Source of the DNA: Colwellia sp.
GTDB taxonomy: Bacteria > Pseudomonadota > Gammaproteobacteria > Enterobacterales > Alteromonadaceae
Reading direction: 5' to 3'
Assembly: GCA_020630795.1 (NCBI GenBank)
Contig: JAHDIK010000006.1
Span: 22,555-86,554, forward strand
Length of the DNA stretch: 64,000 bases
Under the pieces are notes generated by a model. That model was not told where the DNA came from, made no database searches, and saw only the letters and a list, made by a program, of their open reading frames with translations. Both the position numbers and the translations under genes were made by a program. Below are positions 9,399 to 19,252 of the stretch, piece after piece (position 1 is the stretch's first letter; every line of letters begins with the position of its first letter).

Positions 9399-11498
9399 AT
9401 GTCGTTTGAGCAAGATGAAGAAATTCTACAGGATTTTTTAATTGAAGCAGGTGAGATACTTGAGTCACTTTCAGAGCAATTAGTAGAGCTTGAAAATAAT
9501 CCTGATAATGCAGACTTATTAAACGCAATATTTCGTGGTTTTCATACCGTTAAAGGTGGTGCAGGCTTTCTTTCATTGACTGAACTTGTTGATGTTTGTC
9601 ATGGCGCTGAAAATATCTTTGATTTGTTGAGGAACGGCCAGCGTTCAGTAACTCCAGAATTAATGGACGTTATATTAGAAGCAACTGACTCTATCAATGA
9701 AATGTTTGCGTTAGTTCAGGCTGGAGAACCATTAGTAGCCGCAGAGCCTAGGCTTCTTGAAGAATTACATCGTTTAAGTACTCCAGAATCAGAAACACCT
9801 GCACCAGTTGAAGAAGTTGTTGTAGAGCAAGCTCCAGAGCCTACACCGCAAGCTGATAGTTCATCGAATGACATGACAGAAGATGAGTTTGAAGCACTTT
9901 TAGATGAGCTACATGGTGGTGGAAGTGTACCAAGTACTCCAACTACTAGTGAAAGTGCTGCTAGCGTATCAAGTGATAGTAATGAAATTTCAGACGACGA
10001 ATTTGAGTCACTTCTTGATGATCTTCATGGTCAAGGCGCTTTTTCTCCAGCAGTAAATACTCCTACTGCATCTACATCTTCTAGTTCAGATGAAATTAAC
10101 GATGAAGATTTCGAAAGTTTATTAGATGAAATACATGGTAAAGGAAAAGGTCCTAAAGCGGCAGCAACTCCGAAAGCAGAAGCTCCTAAGCCTGCAGCTC
10201 CAGTAGCTAAACCTGCACCAGCTCCAAAACCTGCAGCGGCTAAACCAGCAGCAAAACCGGCTGCACCTAAAGATAAAAAAGCACCGCAACCTGCGGCTTC
10301 ACAAGGTGAAACAACCGTTAGGGTTGATACAAAACGTCTCGACCAAATTATGAATATGGTTGGTGAGCTTGTATTAGTGAGAAATCGATTAACTAGTTTA
10401 GGTATGACTAAAGAAGATGAAGACCTAACTAAAGCGGTATCGAACTTGGATGCAGTAACTACAGACTTGCAAGGCGCGGTAATGAAAACGCGTATGCAGC
10501 CAATTAAAAAGGTTTTTGGTCGGTTCCCTCGTGTTGTAAGAGATTTAGCACGTAGCCTAAATAAAGAAATTAAGTTGATTCTTGAAGGTGAAGATACTGA
10601 TTTAGATAAGAACTTAGTAGAAGCTCTTGCTGATCCTCTAGTGCATCTAGTAAGAAACTCTGTAGACCACGGTATTGAAGATCCAAATGACCGTGAAGCT
10701 AAAGGTAAAGAAAGAGAAGGTACGGTAGTATTATCTGCTTCTCAAGAAGGTGACCATATCTTACTAACCATCAGAGATGATGGTGCCGGTATGAATGCTG
10801 AAAAATTAAAAGAAATTGCGATTGAACGTGGCGTATTAGATGCCGATGCTGCAGCTAGAATGACGGATAATGAAGCATTTAATTTAATTTTTGCCCCAGG
10901 GTTCTCAACCAAGACAGAAATCTCTGAAGTGTCAGGCCGTGGCGTAGGAATGGATGTTGTTAAAACCAAAATCACTCAGTTAAATGGTACGGTAAACATT
11001 GATTCTGAAATGGGCGTTGGTACGGTTCTTGAAATTAAAGTACCGCTAACGTTAGCAATTCTACCAACTCTTATGGTGGTAATTGGTAAGCAAACATTCG
11101 CGTTGCCACTAGCCGGTGTGAATGAAATTTTCCATTTAGATTTAACCAATACAAATGTAGTTGACGGGCAATTAACGATTATTGTGAGAGACAAAGCTAT
11201 TCCGCTTTTCTACCTTGATCAATGGTTAGTAAGAAATTATGTAGATAAACCTAGAGATACAGGTCATGTTGTTATTGTGCAAGTTGGTGCGCAACAAGTT
11301 GGCTTTGTAGTTGATAGTTTAATAGGTCAAGAAGAAGTTGTAATTAAACCGCTTGATAGGTTGTTACATGGTACTCCAGGTATGGCTGGCGCGACTATTA
11401 CTAGTGATGGTGGAATAGCCCTGATTATTGATGTACCAAATCTACTTAAATATTACGCTAAAAAAGCAAATCTAAATAAAAAGCTACGTGCAAAATAA
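9399..11498 (+). CDS. cheA: CheA, chemotaxis histidine kinase
   Basis: A 699-residue kinase. The P1 domain has the phospho-histidine at H49 (GFHTVKGGAGF). Dimerisation P3 begins near residue 305 (TTVRVDTKRLDQIMNMVGELV). Next is the P4 ATPase with DPLVHLVRNSVDHGIE, DDGAGM and GRGVGMDVV; the P5 CheW-like domain is at the end. Between P1 and P3 there is no clear CheY-binding P2 domain. Instead there are three copies of an acidic helix motif (residues 161-173, 199-211, 235-247) and an Ala/Pro/Lys-rich linker (about 250-302). In Vibrio this region localises CheA through ParP; the same role here is an inference supported by parP downstream. Confidence 0.95.
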   Translation: MSFEQDEEILQDFLIEAGEILESLSEQLVELENNPDNADLLNAIFRGFHTVKGGAGFLSLTELVDVCHGAENIFDLLRNGQRSVTPELMDVILEATDSINEMFALVQAGEPLVAAEPRLLEELHRLSTPESETPAPVEEVVVEQAPEPTPQADSSSNDMTEDEFEALLDELHGGGSVPSTPTTSESAASVSSDSNEISDDEFESLLDDLHGQGAFSPAVNTPTASTSSSSDEINDEDFESLLDEIHGKGKGPKAAATPKAEAPKPAAPVAKPAPAPKPAAAKPAAKPAAPKDKKAPQPAASQGETTVRVDTKRLDQIMNMVGELVLVRNRLTSLGMTKEDEDLTKAVSNLDAVTTDLQGAVMKTRMQPIKKVFGRFPRVVRDLARSLNKEIKLILEGEDTDLDKNLVEALADPLVHLVRNSVDHGIEDPNDREAKGKEREGTVVLSASQEGDHILLTIRDDGAGMNAEKLKEIAIERGVLDADAAARMTDNEAFNLIFAPGFSTKTEISEVSGRGVGMDVVKTKITQLNGTVNIDSEMGVGTVLEIKVPLTLAILPTLMVVIGKQTFALPLAGVNEIFHLDLTNTNVVDGQLTIIVRDKAIPLFYLDQWLVRNYVDKPRDTGHVVIVQVGAQQVGFVVDSLIGQEEVVIKPLDRLLHGTPGMAGATITSDGGIALIIDVPNLLKYYAKKANLNKKLRAK

Positions 11499-11509
11499 AG
11501 AGAAAATGA

Positions 11510-12613
11510 ATGCCATATAGAGTCTTGGTGGTTGAGGATTCGAGCTTTTTTAGGCGACGCGTAACCGATATTTTAAATAGTGATAAAAACTTAGAAGTAA
11601 TTGATGTAGCTGTAAATGGAATTGAAGCTGTCGAAAAAGCTAAAAGTTTAAAGCCAGACGTTATTACTATGGACATAGAAATGCCTCAATTAAATGGTAT
11701 TGAGGCAGTAAAACAAATAATGAAAAGTGCTCCTACTTCAATCATTATGTTTTCTTCACTTACCCACCATGGCGCTAAATCAACATTAGAAGCTTTAGAT
11801 GCTGGCGCATTGGACTTTTTGCCAAAAAAGTTTGCAGATATAGCTAAAAATACTGAAGATGCAGGGAGCTTGTTACGCCAACGCGTTATTCAGCTTGCTC
11901 GCAAAAACGTTAAATCATCGTCTATTAGACCAATAATGTCTAAACGAGATCGCTCAACATCTAATAGAACTGCCGAAAAACCTTTATTGACAACTCTCCC
12001 TATTAAAAAAGTTGTTAAAAGTACTTCTAATAAAGTGTACGAATTAATTGCAATTGGAACATCTACAGGTGGTCCAATTGCTCTGCAAAAAGTATTGACC
12101 CAATTGCCTGAAAACTTTCCGTTACCTATTGTGTTAATTCAACATATGCCAGCTAGCTTTACAAAGGCTTTTGCAGAAAGACTAAATACTTTATGTAAAA
12201 TTTCAGTGAAAGAAGCGTCTCACGGTGAAGCTTTAAAACCAGGTTATGCATACTTAGCCCCCGGTGGGAAGCAGATGTTGCTCGATGGAACGGCTAGTTC
12301 ACCTAAGCTTAAAGTTATAGAAGACTCATCAGAGCGCATCGCGTTTAAGCCAAGTGTTGATATTACGTTTGGTTCTGCCGCAAAAGTATTTAATGGCAAT
12401 GTTTTAGGAGTTATTTTAACGGGGATGGGATCAGATGGGCGAGATGGCTGTAGGCTTTTAAAAGCAAAAGGTGCAACTATTTGGTCTCAAGATGAAGCCT
12501 CTTGTGTTGTTTATGGTATGCCTCAAGCAGTCGCTAGCGCAGGGATCTCAGAATTAGTATTACCTTTAGCTGATATAGCGCCGTCAATACTGAAAGAAGT
12601 TACCGACGCATAA
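11510..12613 (+). CDS. cheB: CheB, chemoreceptor glutamate methylesterase/deamidase
   Basis: A 367-residue two-domain protein. A receiver domain occupies the first ~120 residues ([23 protein letters not shown]). The C-terminal methylesterase domain has the catalytic Ser in IGTSTGGP, the His in IQHMPASFT and the Asp in [11 protein letters not shown]. It removes methyl groups from receptors when phosphorylated by CheA. Twelve bases separate it from cheA. A 174-base non-coding gap follows before parC. Confidence 0.95.
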   Translation: MPYRVLVVEDSSFFRRRVTDILNSDKNLEVIDVAVNGIEAVEKAKSLKPDVITMDIEMPQLNGIEAVKQIMKSAPTSIIMFSSLTHHGAKSTLEALDAGALDFLPKKFADIAKNTEDAGSLLRQRVIQLARKNVKSSSIRPIMSKRDRSTSNRTAEKPLLTTLPIKKVVKSTSNKVYELIAIGTSTGGPIALQKVLTQLPENFPLPIVLIQHMPASFTKAFAERLNTLCKISVKEASHGEALKPGYAYLAPGGKQMLLDGTASSPKLKVIEDSSERIAFKPSVDITFGSAAKVFNGNVLGVILTGMGSDGRDGCRLLKAKGATIWSQDEASCVVYGMPQAVASAGISELVLPLADIAPSILKEVTDA

Positions 12614-12787
12614 TACTTTTTAACTTGGCTTTTATTCAGTAAAAAGTTTTTAGATTCTCAAGTATATTCTTTTTTTAGAGACTATACTTAAGCAATAGAA
12701 TAACTTATTCATTATTTTGAATGATTAGTCGCTAATAAATACGCGAAATTTTATTGATATTTGTATCTGATTTTATAGGAAAGTTCA

Positions 12788-13564
12788 TTGATAGTTTGGA
12801 CCGTTGCAAATCAAAAAGGTGGGGTTGGAAAAACAACCTCAACCATATCACTTGGTGGTCTATTGGCCGACCAAGGCTTTCGTGTACTGTTAGTTGATAC
12901 CGATCCACATGCGTCATTAAGTTATTACTTTGGAATTGAGTCTGAAGATCTTGAGCTGAGTGTTTATAACCTCTTCGTTCAAGTTTCAACCAAAGAACAA
13001 ATTATTCAAAGCTTATGCCCAACGAAATACCCTAATATTGATATATTACCTGCGACAATGGGGTTAGCTACGCTTGATAGATCGCTTGGTAGTAAAGGCG
13101 GTATGGGGTTAGTGCTAAAAAAGGCTATTAATCTTTTATCAGATGATTACGACTATGTTTTGATGGATTGCCCGCCTGTTCTTGGCGTATTGATGGTTAA
13201 TGCTTTAGCTGCATCAGATAGAATTATTGTACCTGTTCAAACTGAGTTTTTGGCATTAAAAGGTTTGGACAGAATGATGAAAACCATGGAAATTATGCAG
13301 GGTGAGCAAGAAGATCCATTTCAATATACTATTGTTCCAACGATGTTTGATAAACGAACTAAAGCCTCTCTTTTAACCTATAGAAAATTACAAGATATGT
13401 ATTTTGGGCATGTTTGGTCTGGCGTTATTCCAATAGATACAAATTTTAGAAATGCGAGTGAAGCGCAAAAGTTACCCTCAGATTATTCCACTTCTTCCAG
13501 AGGTGTCGTTGCATACAGAAAGCTTTTACAGTATTTAATTGAAGAACAACATAAGAGTAAGTAA
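12788..13564 (+). CDS. parC: ParC-type ParA ATPase for polar placement of chemotaxis arrays
   Basis: A 258-residue ParA/Soj-family ATPase with Walker A NQKGGVGKTT at residues 8-17, DTDPHASLSYYFGI and the DCPPVLG Walker B region. It lies between cheB and a CheW-domain protein. That is the position of Vibrio ParC, which recruits chemotaxis arrays to the cell pole and partitions them at division. The start is TTG, spaced correctly after a TAGGAAAG site (12776-12783) and giving only a short leader before the P-loop. A plasmid-type partition role is unlikely in this context. Confidence 0.88.
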   Translation: MIVWTVANQKGGVGKTTSTISLGGLLADQGFRVLLVDTDPHASLSYYFGIESEDLELSVYNLFVQVSTKEQIIQSLCPTKYPNIDILPATMGLATLDRSLGSKGGMGLVLKKAINLLSDDYDYVLMDCPPVLGVLMVNALAASDRIIVPVQTEFLALKGLDRMMKTMEIMQGEQEDPFQYTIVPTMFDKRTKASLLTYRKLQDMYFGHVWSGVIPIDTNFRNASEAQKLPSDYSTSSRGVVAYRKLLQYLIEEQHKSK

Positions 13565-13567
13565 TAG

Positions 13568-14353
13568 ATGAACAAGTCGTTAGCGGCCAGCAAAGATTTA
13601 ATGCAAAATTACTTGTCAGAATTATTAACTGAAGAACCAGAGTCGCCTCCTCTAAAAGAAGAGCCAGCGAGTAAAGTAGAGGAAGAACGTAAGCTTAATA
13701 AGCTACTTCAATCCGTATCTGTTACCGATACGCAAGAAGAAAAAATTTCTCCAATCATTTCTAAAAAATCCACTCAAACGATCGAACGCGAAGGTGTTAA
13801 ACCTGTTGATATACCACCAAGTGCGCCTGATGTTTCACAAAGCACTGCTATTGAAACGAAGAAAAGTCAAGGTGAAGCTCCTGTAACTGAGGCACCTAAT
13901 TATCGTAATGAAGCTTTTCAAGCGATGTTTTTTGATGTGGCAGGTTTAGTTATCGCTGTACCTTTAATTGAGCTTGGAGGAATTCACAACCTTGAACCAA
14001 TAACCAGTTTGGTTGGAAAGCCAGACTGGTACCAAGGGGTAATGCTTCATAGAGATGAAAAGATTAACGTTGTTGATACAGCCCAGTGGGTTATGCCTGA
14101 AAAGTGTGACGATGAATTGTTAGAACGTTTGGATTATCAATATGTTATCATGTTAAGTAATAGTAAGTGGGGATTACTCGCTGAGCACTTAGTTGATACA
14201 GTTACATTGCAGCCAGAAGACGTTAAGTGGCTTGATTCACCGTCAAAACGACCTTGGTTGGCAGGCTTAGTAAAAGATAGAATGTGTGCTTTACTTGAAG
14301 TAGAGGCATTAATAACATTATTAAATGACGGCATGGACGTGCATCAAATTTAA
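13568..14353 (+). CDS. parP: ParP-type CheW-domain protein, partner of ParC
   Basis: A 261-residue protein. The first ~110 residues are low-complexity, acidic and Pro/Ser/Thr-rich. The last ~145 residues form a CheW-like domain (FFDVAGLVIAVPLIELGGI; LAEHLVDTVTLQPEDVKW). Vibrio ParP has this plan; its C-terminal domain binds CheA and receptors and its N-terminal part binds ParC. It starts 3 bases after the parC stop. The name rests on domain plan and gene order. Confidence 0.82.
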   Translation: MNKSLAASKDLMQNYLSELLTEEPESPPLKEEPASKVEEERKLNKLLQSVSVTDTQEEKISPIISKKSTQTIEREGVKPVDIPPSAPDVSQSTAIETKKSQGEAPVTEAPNYRNEAFQAMFFDVAGLVIAVPLIELGGIHNLEPITSLVGKPDWYQGVMLHRDEKINVVDTAQWVMPEKCDDELLERLDYQYVIMLSNSKWGLLAEHLVDTVTLQPEDVKWLDSPSKRPWLAGLVKDRMCALLEVEALITLLNDGMDVHQI

Positions 14354-14405
14354 ACGGTTTTTCTTTATTGTAAAAGATGATAATTGAGATTGAGGAGTAA
14401 ACAAG

Positions 14406-14906
14406 ATGTCTGATGAAAGACGCAACGCTAATGAAAGTGTTGATAACAATAGTGACGACGAAGTTTTACAGTGGGTTACATTTAAGTTAGATAGTGAAAC
14501 CTATGGTATTAATGTAATGCAAGTGCAAGAAGTACTTCGTTATAGCGAAATTGCTCCTGTTCCTGGTGCTCCTCTATATGTGTTAGGTATTATTAATCTT
14601 CGTGGTAACGTTGTTACTGTAATTGATACGCGCTCTAGGTTTGGTTTAGAGTCTAGTGAAATATCTGATAATACTCGTGTTGTGATTATTGAATCAGAAA
14701 AGCAAGTGATTGGTATTTTAGTTGATAGTGTTGCCGAAGTTGTATATTTGCGCGCTTCTGAAATAGATTTAGCGCCGAATGTTGGTAACGATGAAAGTGC
14801 TAAATTTATTCAAGGCGTATCGAATAGAGAAGGCGAATTACTCATTTTAGTTGATTTAAACAAACTATTGTCAGACGACGAATGGGATGAATTGAAGCAA
14901 TTTTAA
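14406..14906 (+). CDS. cheW: CheW, receptor-kinase coupling protein
   Basis: A 166-residue single CheW domain with the conserved YGINVMQVQEVLRY, GIINLRGNVVTVIDTR and GILVDSVAEVV stretches. It links chemoreceptors to CheA in the polar array. A GAGGAGTAA site lies just before the ATG. Its stop abuts the next ATG with no gap, indicating tight coupling to the DUF2802 gene. Confidence 0.95.
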   Translation: MSDERRNANESVDNNSDDEVLQWVTFKLDSETYGINVMQVQEVLRYSEIAPVPGAPLYVLGIINLRGNVVTVIDTRSRFGLESSEISDNTRVVIIESEKQVIGILVDSVAEVVYLRASEIDLAPNVGNDESAKFIQGVSNREGELLILVDLNKLLSDDEWDELKQF

Positions 14907-15359
14907 ATGTTAGAAAATCCTTACTTTCTCGGTTTATCAGTTGTTGTAGCACTAATATTTATCATGGTATTAGTGCTTATTGCTCTCACGAGAAGACTTA
15001 ACGCTAAATATAAATTGTTGCAAACAAGTGCTTCTTCGAATGAAATGTTGATCAATCAGTTACAAGGGCTATTTTTAGAACTAGAAACATCTCTCAAAAC
15101 CAATCTTTCTGATCATCAAGAAAAGACCGTCGAGTTAGAGCAAGTCTCAAAACAATTAGAGCACCGTATTAAAAACCTTCAAGAACAGTTGAATACGTTT
15201 GAAAAACTTCAAAAGCAGCAACCTGAAGATAAATTATATAGTCGTGCATTTAAACTGGTTGAATTGGGCGCTCCTATTGAAGAAATTATTCAAGAATGCG
15301 AAATCCCGCGAGCTGAAGCGGAAATTTTGTTGTCGATTCATCAAAAAAGGCAAAGTTAG
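14907..15359 (+). CDS. DUF2802 membrane-anchored protein at the end of the chemotaxis operon
   Basis: A 150-residue protein. One hydrophobic segment at about residues 8-27 is followed by a long charged coiled coil (about 30-110) and a C-terminal helix-turn-helix-like end (LVELGAPIEEIIQECEIPRAEAEILLSIH). DUF2802 proteins sit after cheW in many polar flagellates; I know of no firm function. The start directly follows the cheW stop (TAAATG). It may be an inner-membrane accessory of the polar array; that is inference from position only. Confidence 0.8.
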   Translation: MLENPYFLGLSVVVALIFIMVLVLIALTRRLNAKYKLLQTSASSNEMLINQLQGLFLELETSLKTNLSDHQEKTVELEQVSKQLEHRIKNLQEQLNTFEKLQKQQPEDKLYSRAFKLVELGAPIEEIIQECEIPRAEAEILLSIHQKRQS

Positions 15360-15509
15360 TACTTTGATTAATTACAAAATTTAACAATTTTCCTGTAAAT
15401 TTCTTACATTGATGCTGTTTGAACGTGTTAAGATGGTATGCAATATCCCTATTTAAAAACGTTTTTCTTACTAAGTCTTAAATAGATAATATTATTCTTG
15501 AATGGAATT

Positions 15510-16286
15510 ATGATAAATATAATCAAAAAAGTAACCTCGATCATTGCAGTAGCAATAATCATTACAGGATGTTCTTCAACTGCTTCAATTGATAACAGTA
15601 GCGATCCAAAAGACCCTTTTGAAAGTATTAATAGGCCGTTATGGACGTTTACATGGGATTACGCAGATAAGTATGTAGCTAAACCTGCATCTAATGCTTA
15701 TGTTGAATATGTACCATCAGATTTGAGATCTGGAATGCATAATATGGCATTAAACCTTAATGAACCATCGGCAATTATCAATAATTTACTTCAAACTAAG
15801 TTTTCAGATGCAGCAAAAAGTGCAGGGCGGTTTCTTTTAAATTCAACTATTGGATTGCTTGGTTTTTTTGATCCAGCAAGTGATTTTGGTTGGTCAAGAA
15901 AACAAGAAGAATTCGGAGAAGTGCTTGGAACATATGGCGTTGGAGATGGTCCATTTTTGATATTTCCGGGGTTAGGGCCAACGTCTGTTAGAGAAGAGGT
16001 TGGTGATTACGTAGATAAATTGTATTGGCCGCTTGCAGTAATAGATTTTTGGCCTAACGTTGCTCGAGTTACTGTTTTAGGACTTGAAGGTAGAGCAGCA
16101 CTTTCACAACAAGAAAAGTTAATTGAAGACTCTATAGACTCTTATCAATTTATAAAAACTGCGTATTTTCAGAATCTTAGATACAAAGTATATGATGGTA
16201 ATCCTCCTATTGAAGTAGATGATTCTGAAGAAGAAGATTTAGAAGCTTTTTTAGATGAAATAGATGAAATAGATGAAGACGAATAA
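15510..16286 (+). CDS. mlaA: MlaA (VacJ) outer-membrane lipoprotein of phospholipid transport
   Basis: A 258-residue lipoprotein. A short charged start and hydrophobic stretch end in a lipobox at IITGC. The mature protein shows MlaA features: DPFESINRPLWTFTWDYADK, NNLLQTKF, GRFLLNSTIG and GFFDPASDFG. MlaA removes misplaced phospholipids from the outer leaflet of the outer membrane and passes them to MlaC. The C-terminus is a highly acidic Glu/Asp tail. ATG 15510 was preferred to a TTG at 15498 because it gives a standard lipoprotein signal. The other mla genes are not in this window. Confidence 0.9.
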   Translation: MINIIKKVTSIIAVAIIITGCSSTASIDNSSDPKDPFESINRPLWTFTWDYADKYVAKPASNAYVEYVPSDLRSGMHNMALNLNEPSAIINNLLQTKFSDAAKSAGRFLLNSTIGLLGFFDPASDFGWSRKQEEFGEVLGTYGVGDGPFLIFPGLGPTSVREEVGDYVDKLYWPLAVIDFWPNVARVTVLGLEGRAALSQQEKLIEDSIDSYQFIKTAYFQNLRYKVYDGNPPIEVDDSEEEDLEAFLDEIDEIDEDE

Positions 16287-16368
16287 AAAATTGTGGTTAC
16301 ACTATTTAAGGTTGAACAGTTAAATTAGGTACTACAGCACTTTATGGTTCGATTTTAAGATGTTAAAC

Positions 16369-16380
16369 TGCTGCGCAGCA
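16369..16380. repeat. 12-base perfect palindrome upstream of the SLBB export gene
   Basis: TGCTGCGCAGCA is self-complementary; the flanks AACT/AGTT almost extend it. It lies 41-52 bases before the ATG at 16421. It could be an operator or a short hairpin in the leader. No known regulator site was recognised. Confidence 0.35.
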
Positions 16381-16420
16381 AGTTATATATGTATTTAAGC
16401 TTTTAGGATAATAGCAATTA

Positions 16421-19156
16421 ATGAAACACTTTATTCGTACGATCGTTCTTTTTGTCGTTTCTCTTTCGTTTTCAATTGGTGCTTATCAAATCCCCAGTAA
16501 CATTAGCCCCCAGCAGCTAGAGCAATTCAAACAACTTCCTCGTGCACAGCAAGAGTCTTTAGCAAGAAGTATGGGAATTGACTTATCGTCAATAGAATCT
16601 CAATTCCAGTCATCTAATAGCACGGATGACGAAATAGTCACCCCTGCGCCTCAGTACTATCCACGAGGCACTAAGTTTGACGAATTTGGTAATCCAATCC
16701 CATCAAATAACAGTGCGGAGTTTGATGATTTAGGCGAATTTGAAAAAGAAAAGATTAAGCCTTTTGGTTACAGTGTATTTTCGAACGCCCCAACCACCTT
16801 TGCTCCAACTTTAGATATTGCAATTCCTGAACATTATGTTCTGGGTGCAGGAGATATTTTAAGTCTTCAAGTTTTTGGTAAAGAAAATAATCAATATGAG
16901 CTATCGATTAGTAGAGAAGGTAAAGTAACGATTCCAAAGCTTGGAGTGTTCACTTTGTCAGGTTTAACCTTTGAAGAAGCTAAAAGATTCTTAAATAGCG
17001 AAATTCAAAACAAAGTTATTGGTGTAGAAACCGTTTTAACCTTAAGTAAGTTAAGATCAATACGCGTTTTTGTATTAGGTGAAGCTTATCAGCCCGGTAA
17101 CTATGTACTTAGTTCGTTATCTAGTATTACCCACGCAATATTTGCTGCAGGTGGAATAAACGATATTGGGTCGTTAAGAAAAGTTCAGCTCAAGCGTGCA
17201 GGTAAACTTGTTAAAACTCTCGACCTCTATGATCTTCTTATTAATGGTGATTCGTCTAACGATATACAGCTTAAATCTGGTGACGTAATATTCGTAGCTC
17301 CGGTCGGGGATACGGTGACTGTTACTGGTGAGGTTAAACGACCTGCAATTTATGAAATATCTAAAGGTGAAACCTTTGATTCTGTTGTAAAAATGGCTGG
17401 AGGGTTATTACCGTCAGCTTTTCCTTCTTCAACTTTGGTTGAGCGTTATAACAGAAAAAATTTACGTACAGTGGTTAATATTAATTTAAATGATAATCGT
17501 GAGCGTTTCGAAAAAGTTAAAGCTGGAGATAGTGTTAAAATTCCAAAAACATCTAGCGCTTTTTCAAGTTCAATTAGTGTAATAGGTGCAGTATCCAGAC
17601 CTGGTAAATATGAATGGCATAAAGGACAACGTATTTCTGACGTATTACCCAATATTCGCTCATCAGTTTCTCAATCGGCAGACTTAAACTACTCATTGAT
17701 CGTAAGGGAAATTGATGAAAGTCGAACAATAGAGATACTTCAGTTTAGTCTTTTTAATATCGCATTAAATAAAAATCATCAAGATAATTTGTACTTAAAA
17801 CCTCATGATAAGCTAATTGTATTCAGTAATACCGGCGACAAAGAAGAAAATTCAATATCGCTTGATAAATATGCGATGACTCGAGATGAGCTGAAAAAGC
17901 AGGAAAAACTTAAAGCTAAAAAGAGTTTTAATGAAAAAAGTTTTTGGATGGAATACGGCGCTCTAGATAAAATTGAAAGTGCCAATACAAATAATGCCTT
18001 GGGTATTAATTCTCAATCAATTGATGAATTGGCGAATAAAAAAGATGAAAAAGACAACATAGCTCAGCTTAATTTGTTTTCGAGGCAACGCTTGTTGTTG
18101 CCTATTATTGAAACGCTAAAAAGGCAATCTGCTTCGGGTACGCCATTGAAACTTTTTGAAGTAGTGGGTTCTGTTAAATTCCCAGGTATTTATCCATTAG
18201 CAATCAACAATAAAGTTGGTGATGCAGTAAAAGCTGCCGGTGGCTTACTAGAGTCTGCTTATTTAACTAAAGCGGAAATTACGCGTAATGATATTGCTGG
18301 TAATAGTGCGGTAAAACAATCACTAAGTTTTAACCTGAGAATGGCGCTGAATAATAACGCGCTCGATAATGTCATACTGAAAAGTAAAGACAGAATTAAT
18401 ATTTTAACGATTCCTGATTGGCAAGAAAATCGAATTGTAGAACTTAAAGGTGAGTTTTTATTCCCTGGCAAGTACACGATAAGAAGAGGGGAGAAACTAA
18501 GCGAATTAATTGACCGTGTTGGTGGTTTTACTGAATTTGCGTATGTTGAAGGTTCTGTTCTGTCGCGGGAGAAACTGAAAAAAATAGAAAGAGAAAACCT
18601 CATTAAAGTTGCTGAAGGTTTGAGGATGGAAATAGCTTCTAAGAAGTTAGCTCAAAACAAAGGCACACAAATGAGTAGTTATAAAGAGATTAAATCACTG
18701 TTGGCCGATCTTACTAAGGTTGAGCCCCTAGGGCGACTGGTTATAGATTTACCCTCTATTAGGCTAAATGAAGATATTGACGTTTTATTAGAAGACGGAG
18801 ATGTTCTGTATATCCCTACAAAACAAAATTCAGTAAATGTTATTGGGCAAGTTCAAGTAGCAACGTCTCATATGTATCAACCAAATTTAGATACAGAAGA
18901 GTATATTAAGCTTAGCGGTGGTACTAAAAAACAAGCTGATGAAGAACGTACGTATATCATTAAAGCTAACGGAGCTATAAAAATCCCAATGGAAGATAAT
19001 TGGTTTTCTTCTAAAGATAACTATGCATTATCTCCAGGTGATACTATTGTTGTACCGCTTGATTCTGATTATACCGATAATTTAACTTTATTGGCGTCGG
19101 GTACTCAGATAGTATATCAAGCCGCTGTAGCTTTAGCAGCAATCGCAGGGATTTAA
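16421..19156 (+). CDS. Large multi-SLBB polysaccharide export protein (Wza/OtnA-like)
   Basis: A 911-residue protein with an N-terminal signal peptide (about residues 1-21). A polysaccharide-export domain begins near residue 134 (IPEHYVLGAGDILSLQVFGKE) and is followed by many SLBB-type repeats; VxGEVKRPAIYEI, GAVSRPGKYEW, GSVKFPGIYPL and LKGEFLFPGKYTI are the clearest. Members form periplasm-to-outer-membrane conduits for capsule or exopolysaccharide. It is more than twice the size of E. coli Wza. No lipobox Cys is seen near the signal. The end (residues about 887-911) is hydrophobic. It precedes a WecA-like gene; no Wzc-type tyrosine kinase or Wzb phosphatase occurs in the window. Confidence 0.85.
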   Translation: MKHFIRTIVLFVVSLSFSIGAYQIPSNISPQQLEQFKQLPRAQQESLARSMGIDLSSIESQFQSSNSTDDEIVTPAPQYYPRGTKFDEFGNPIPSNNSAEFDDLGEFEKEKIKPFGYSVFSNAPTTFAPTLDIAIPEHYVLGAGDILSLQVFGKENNQYELSISREGKVTIPKLGVFTLSGLTFEEAKRFLNSEIQNKVIGVETVLTLSKLRSIRVFVLGEAYQPGNYVLSSLSSITHAIFAAGGINDIGSLRKVQLKRAGKLVKTLDLYDLLINGDSSNDIQLKSGDVIFVAPVGDTVTVTGEVKRPAIYEISKGETFDSVVKMAGGLLPSAFPSSTLVERYNRKNLRTVVNINLNDNRERFEKVKAGDSVKIPKTSSAFSSSISVIGAVSRPGKYEWHKGQRISDVLPNIRSSVSQSADLNYSLIVREIDESRTIEILQFSLFNIALNKNHQDNLYLKPHDKLIVFSNTGDKEENSISLDKYAMTRDELKKQEKLKAKKSFNEKSFWMEYGALDKIESANTNNALGINSQSIDELANKKDEKDNIAQLNLFSRQRLLLPIIETLKRQSASGTPLKLFEVVGSVKFPGIYPLAINNKVGDAVKAAGGLLESAYLTKAEITRNDIAGNSAVKQSLSFNLRMALNNNALDNVILKSKDRINILTIPDWQENRIVELKGEFLFPGKYTIRRGEKLSELIDRVGGFTEFAYVEGSVLSREKLKKIERENLIKVAEGLRMEIASKKLAQNKGTQMSSYKEIKSLLADLTKVEPLGRLVIDLPSIRLNEDIDVLLEDGDVLYIPTKQNSVNVIGQVQVATSHMYQPNLDTEEYIKLSGGTKKQADEERTYIIKANGAIKIPMEDNWFSSKDNYALSPGDTIVVPLDSDYTDNLTLLASGTQIVYQAAVALAAIAGI

Positions 19157-19252
19157 GTGATTGTGGCGAAATTTTTTTTATTAACTATACTGTGCTTAGT
19201 TAAGTAACAGTAGTGAACTATGATTCTGTAATGGATAAACGGTAACTTATTA

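Noticed and set aside
12614..12787. Sigma-54 or sigma-28 promoter before parC
   Set aside because: A TTGGC occurs near the cheB end but the GC at the required 12-base register is missing; no GCCGATAA-type sigma-28 element was found.
16333..16346. 14-base sequence TACAGCACTTTATG repeated at 60500-60513
   Set aside because: Two copies only, with loosely similar AT-rich sequence before them; one includes the start codon of the YcxB-like gene. Not enough for a repeat family.
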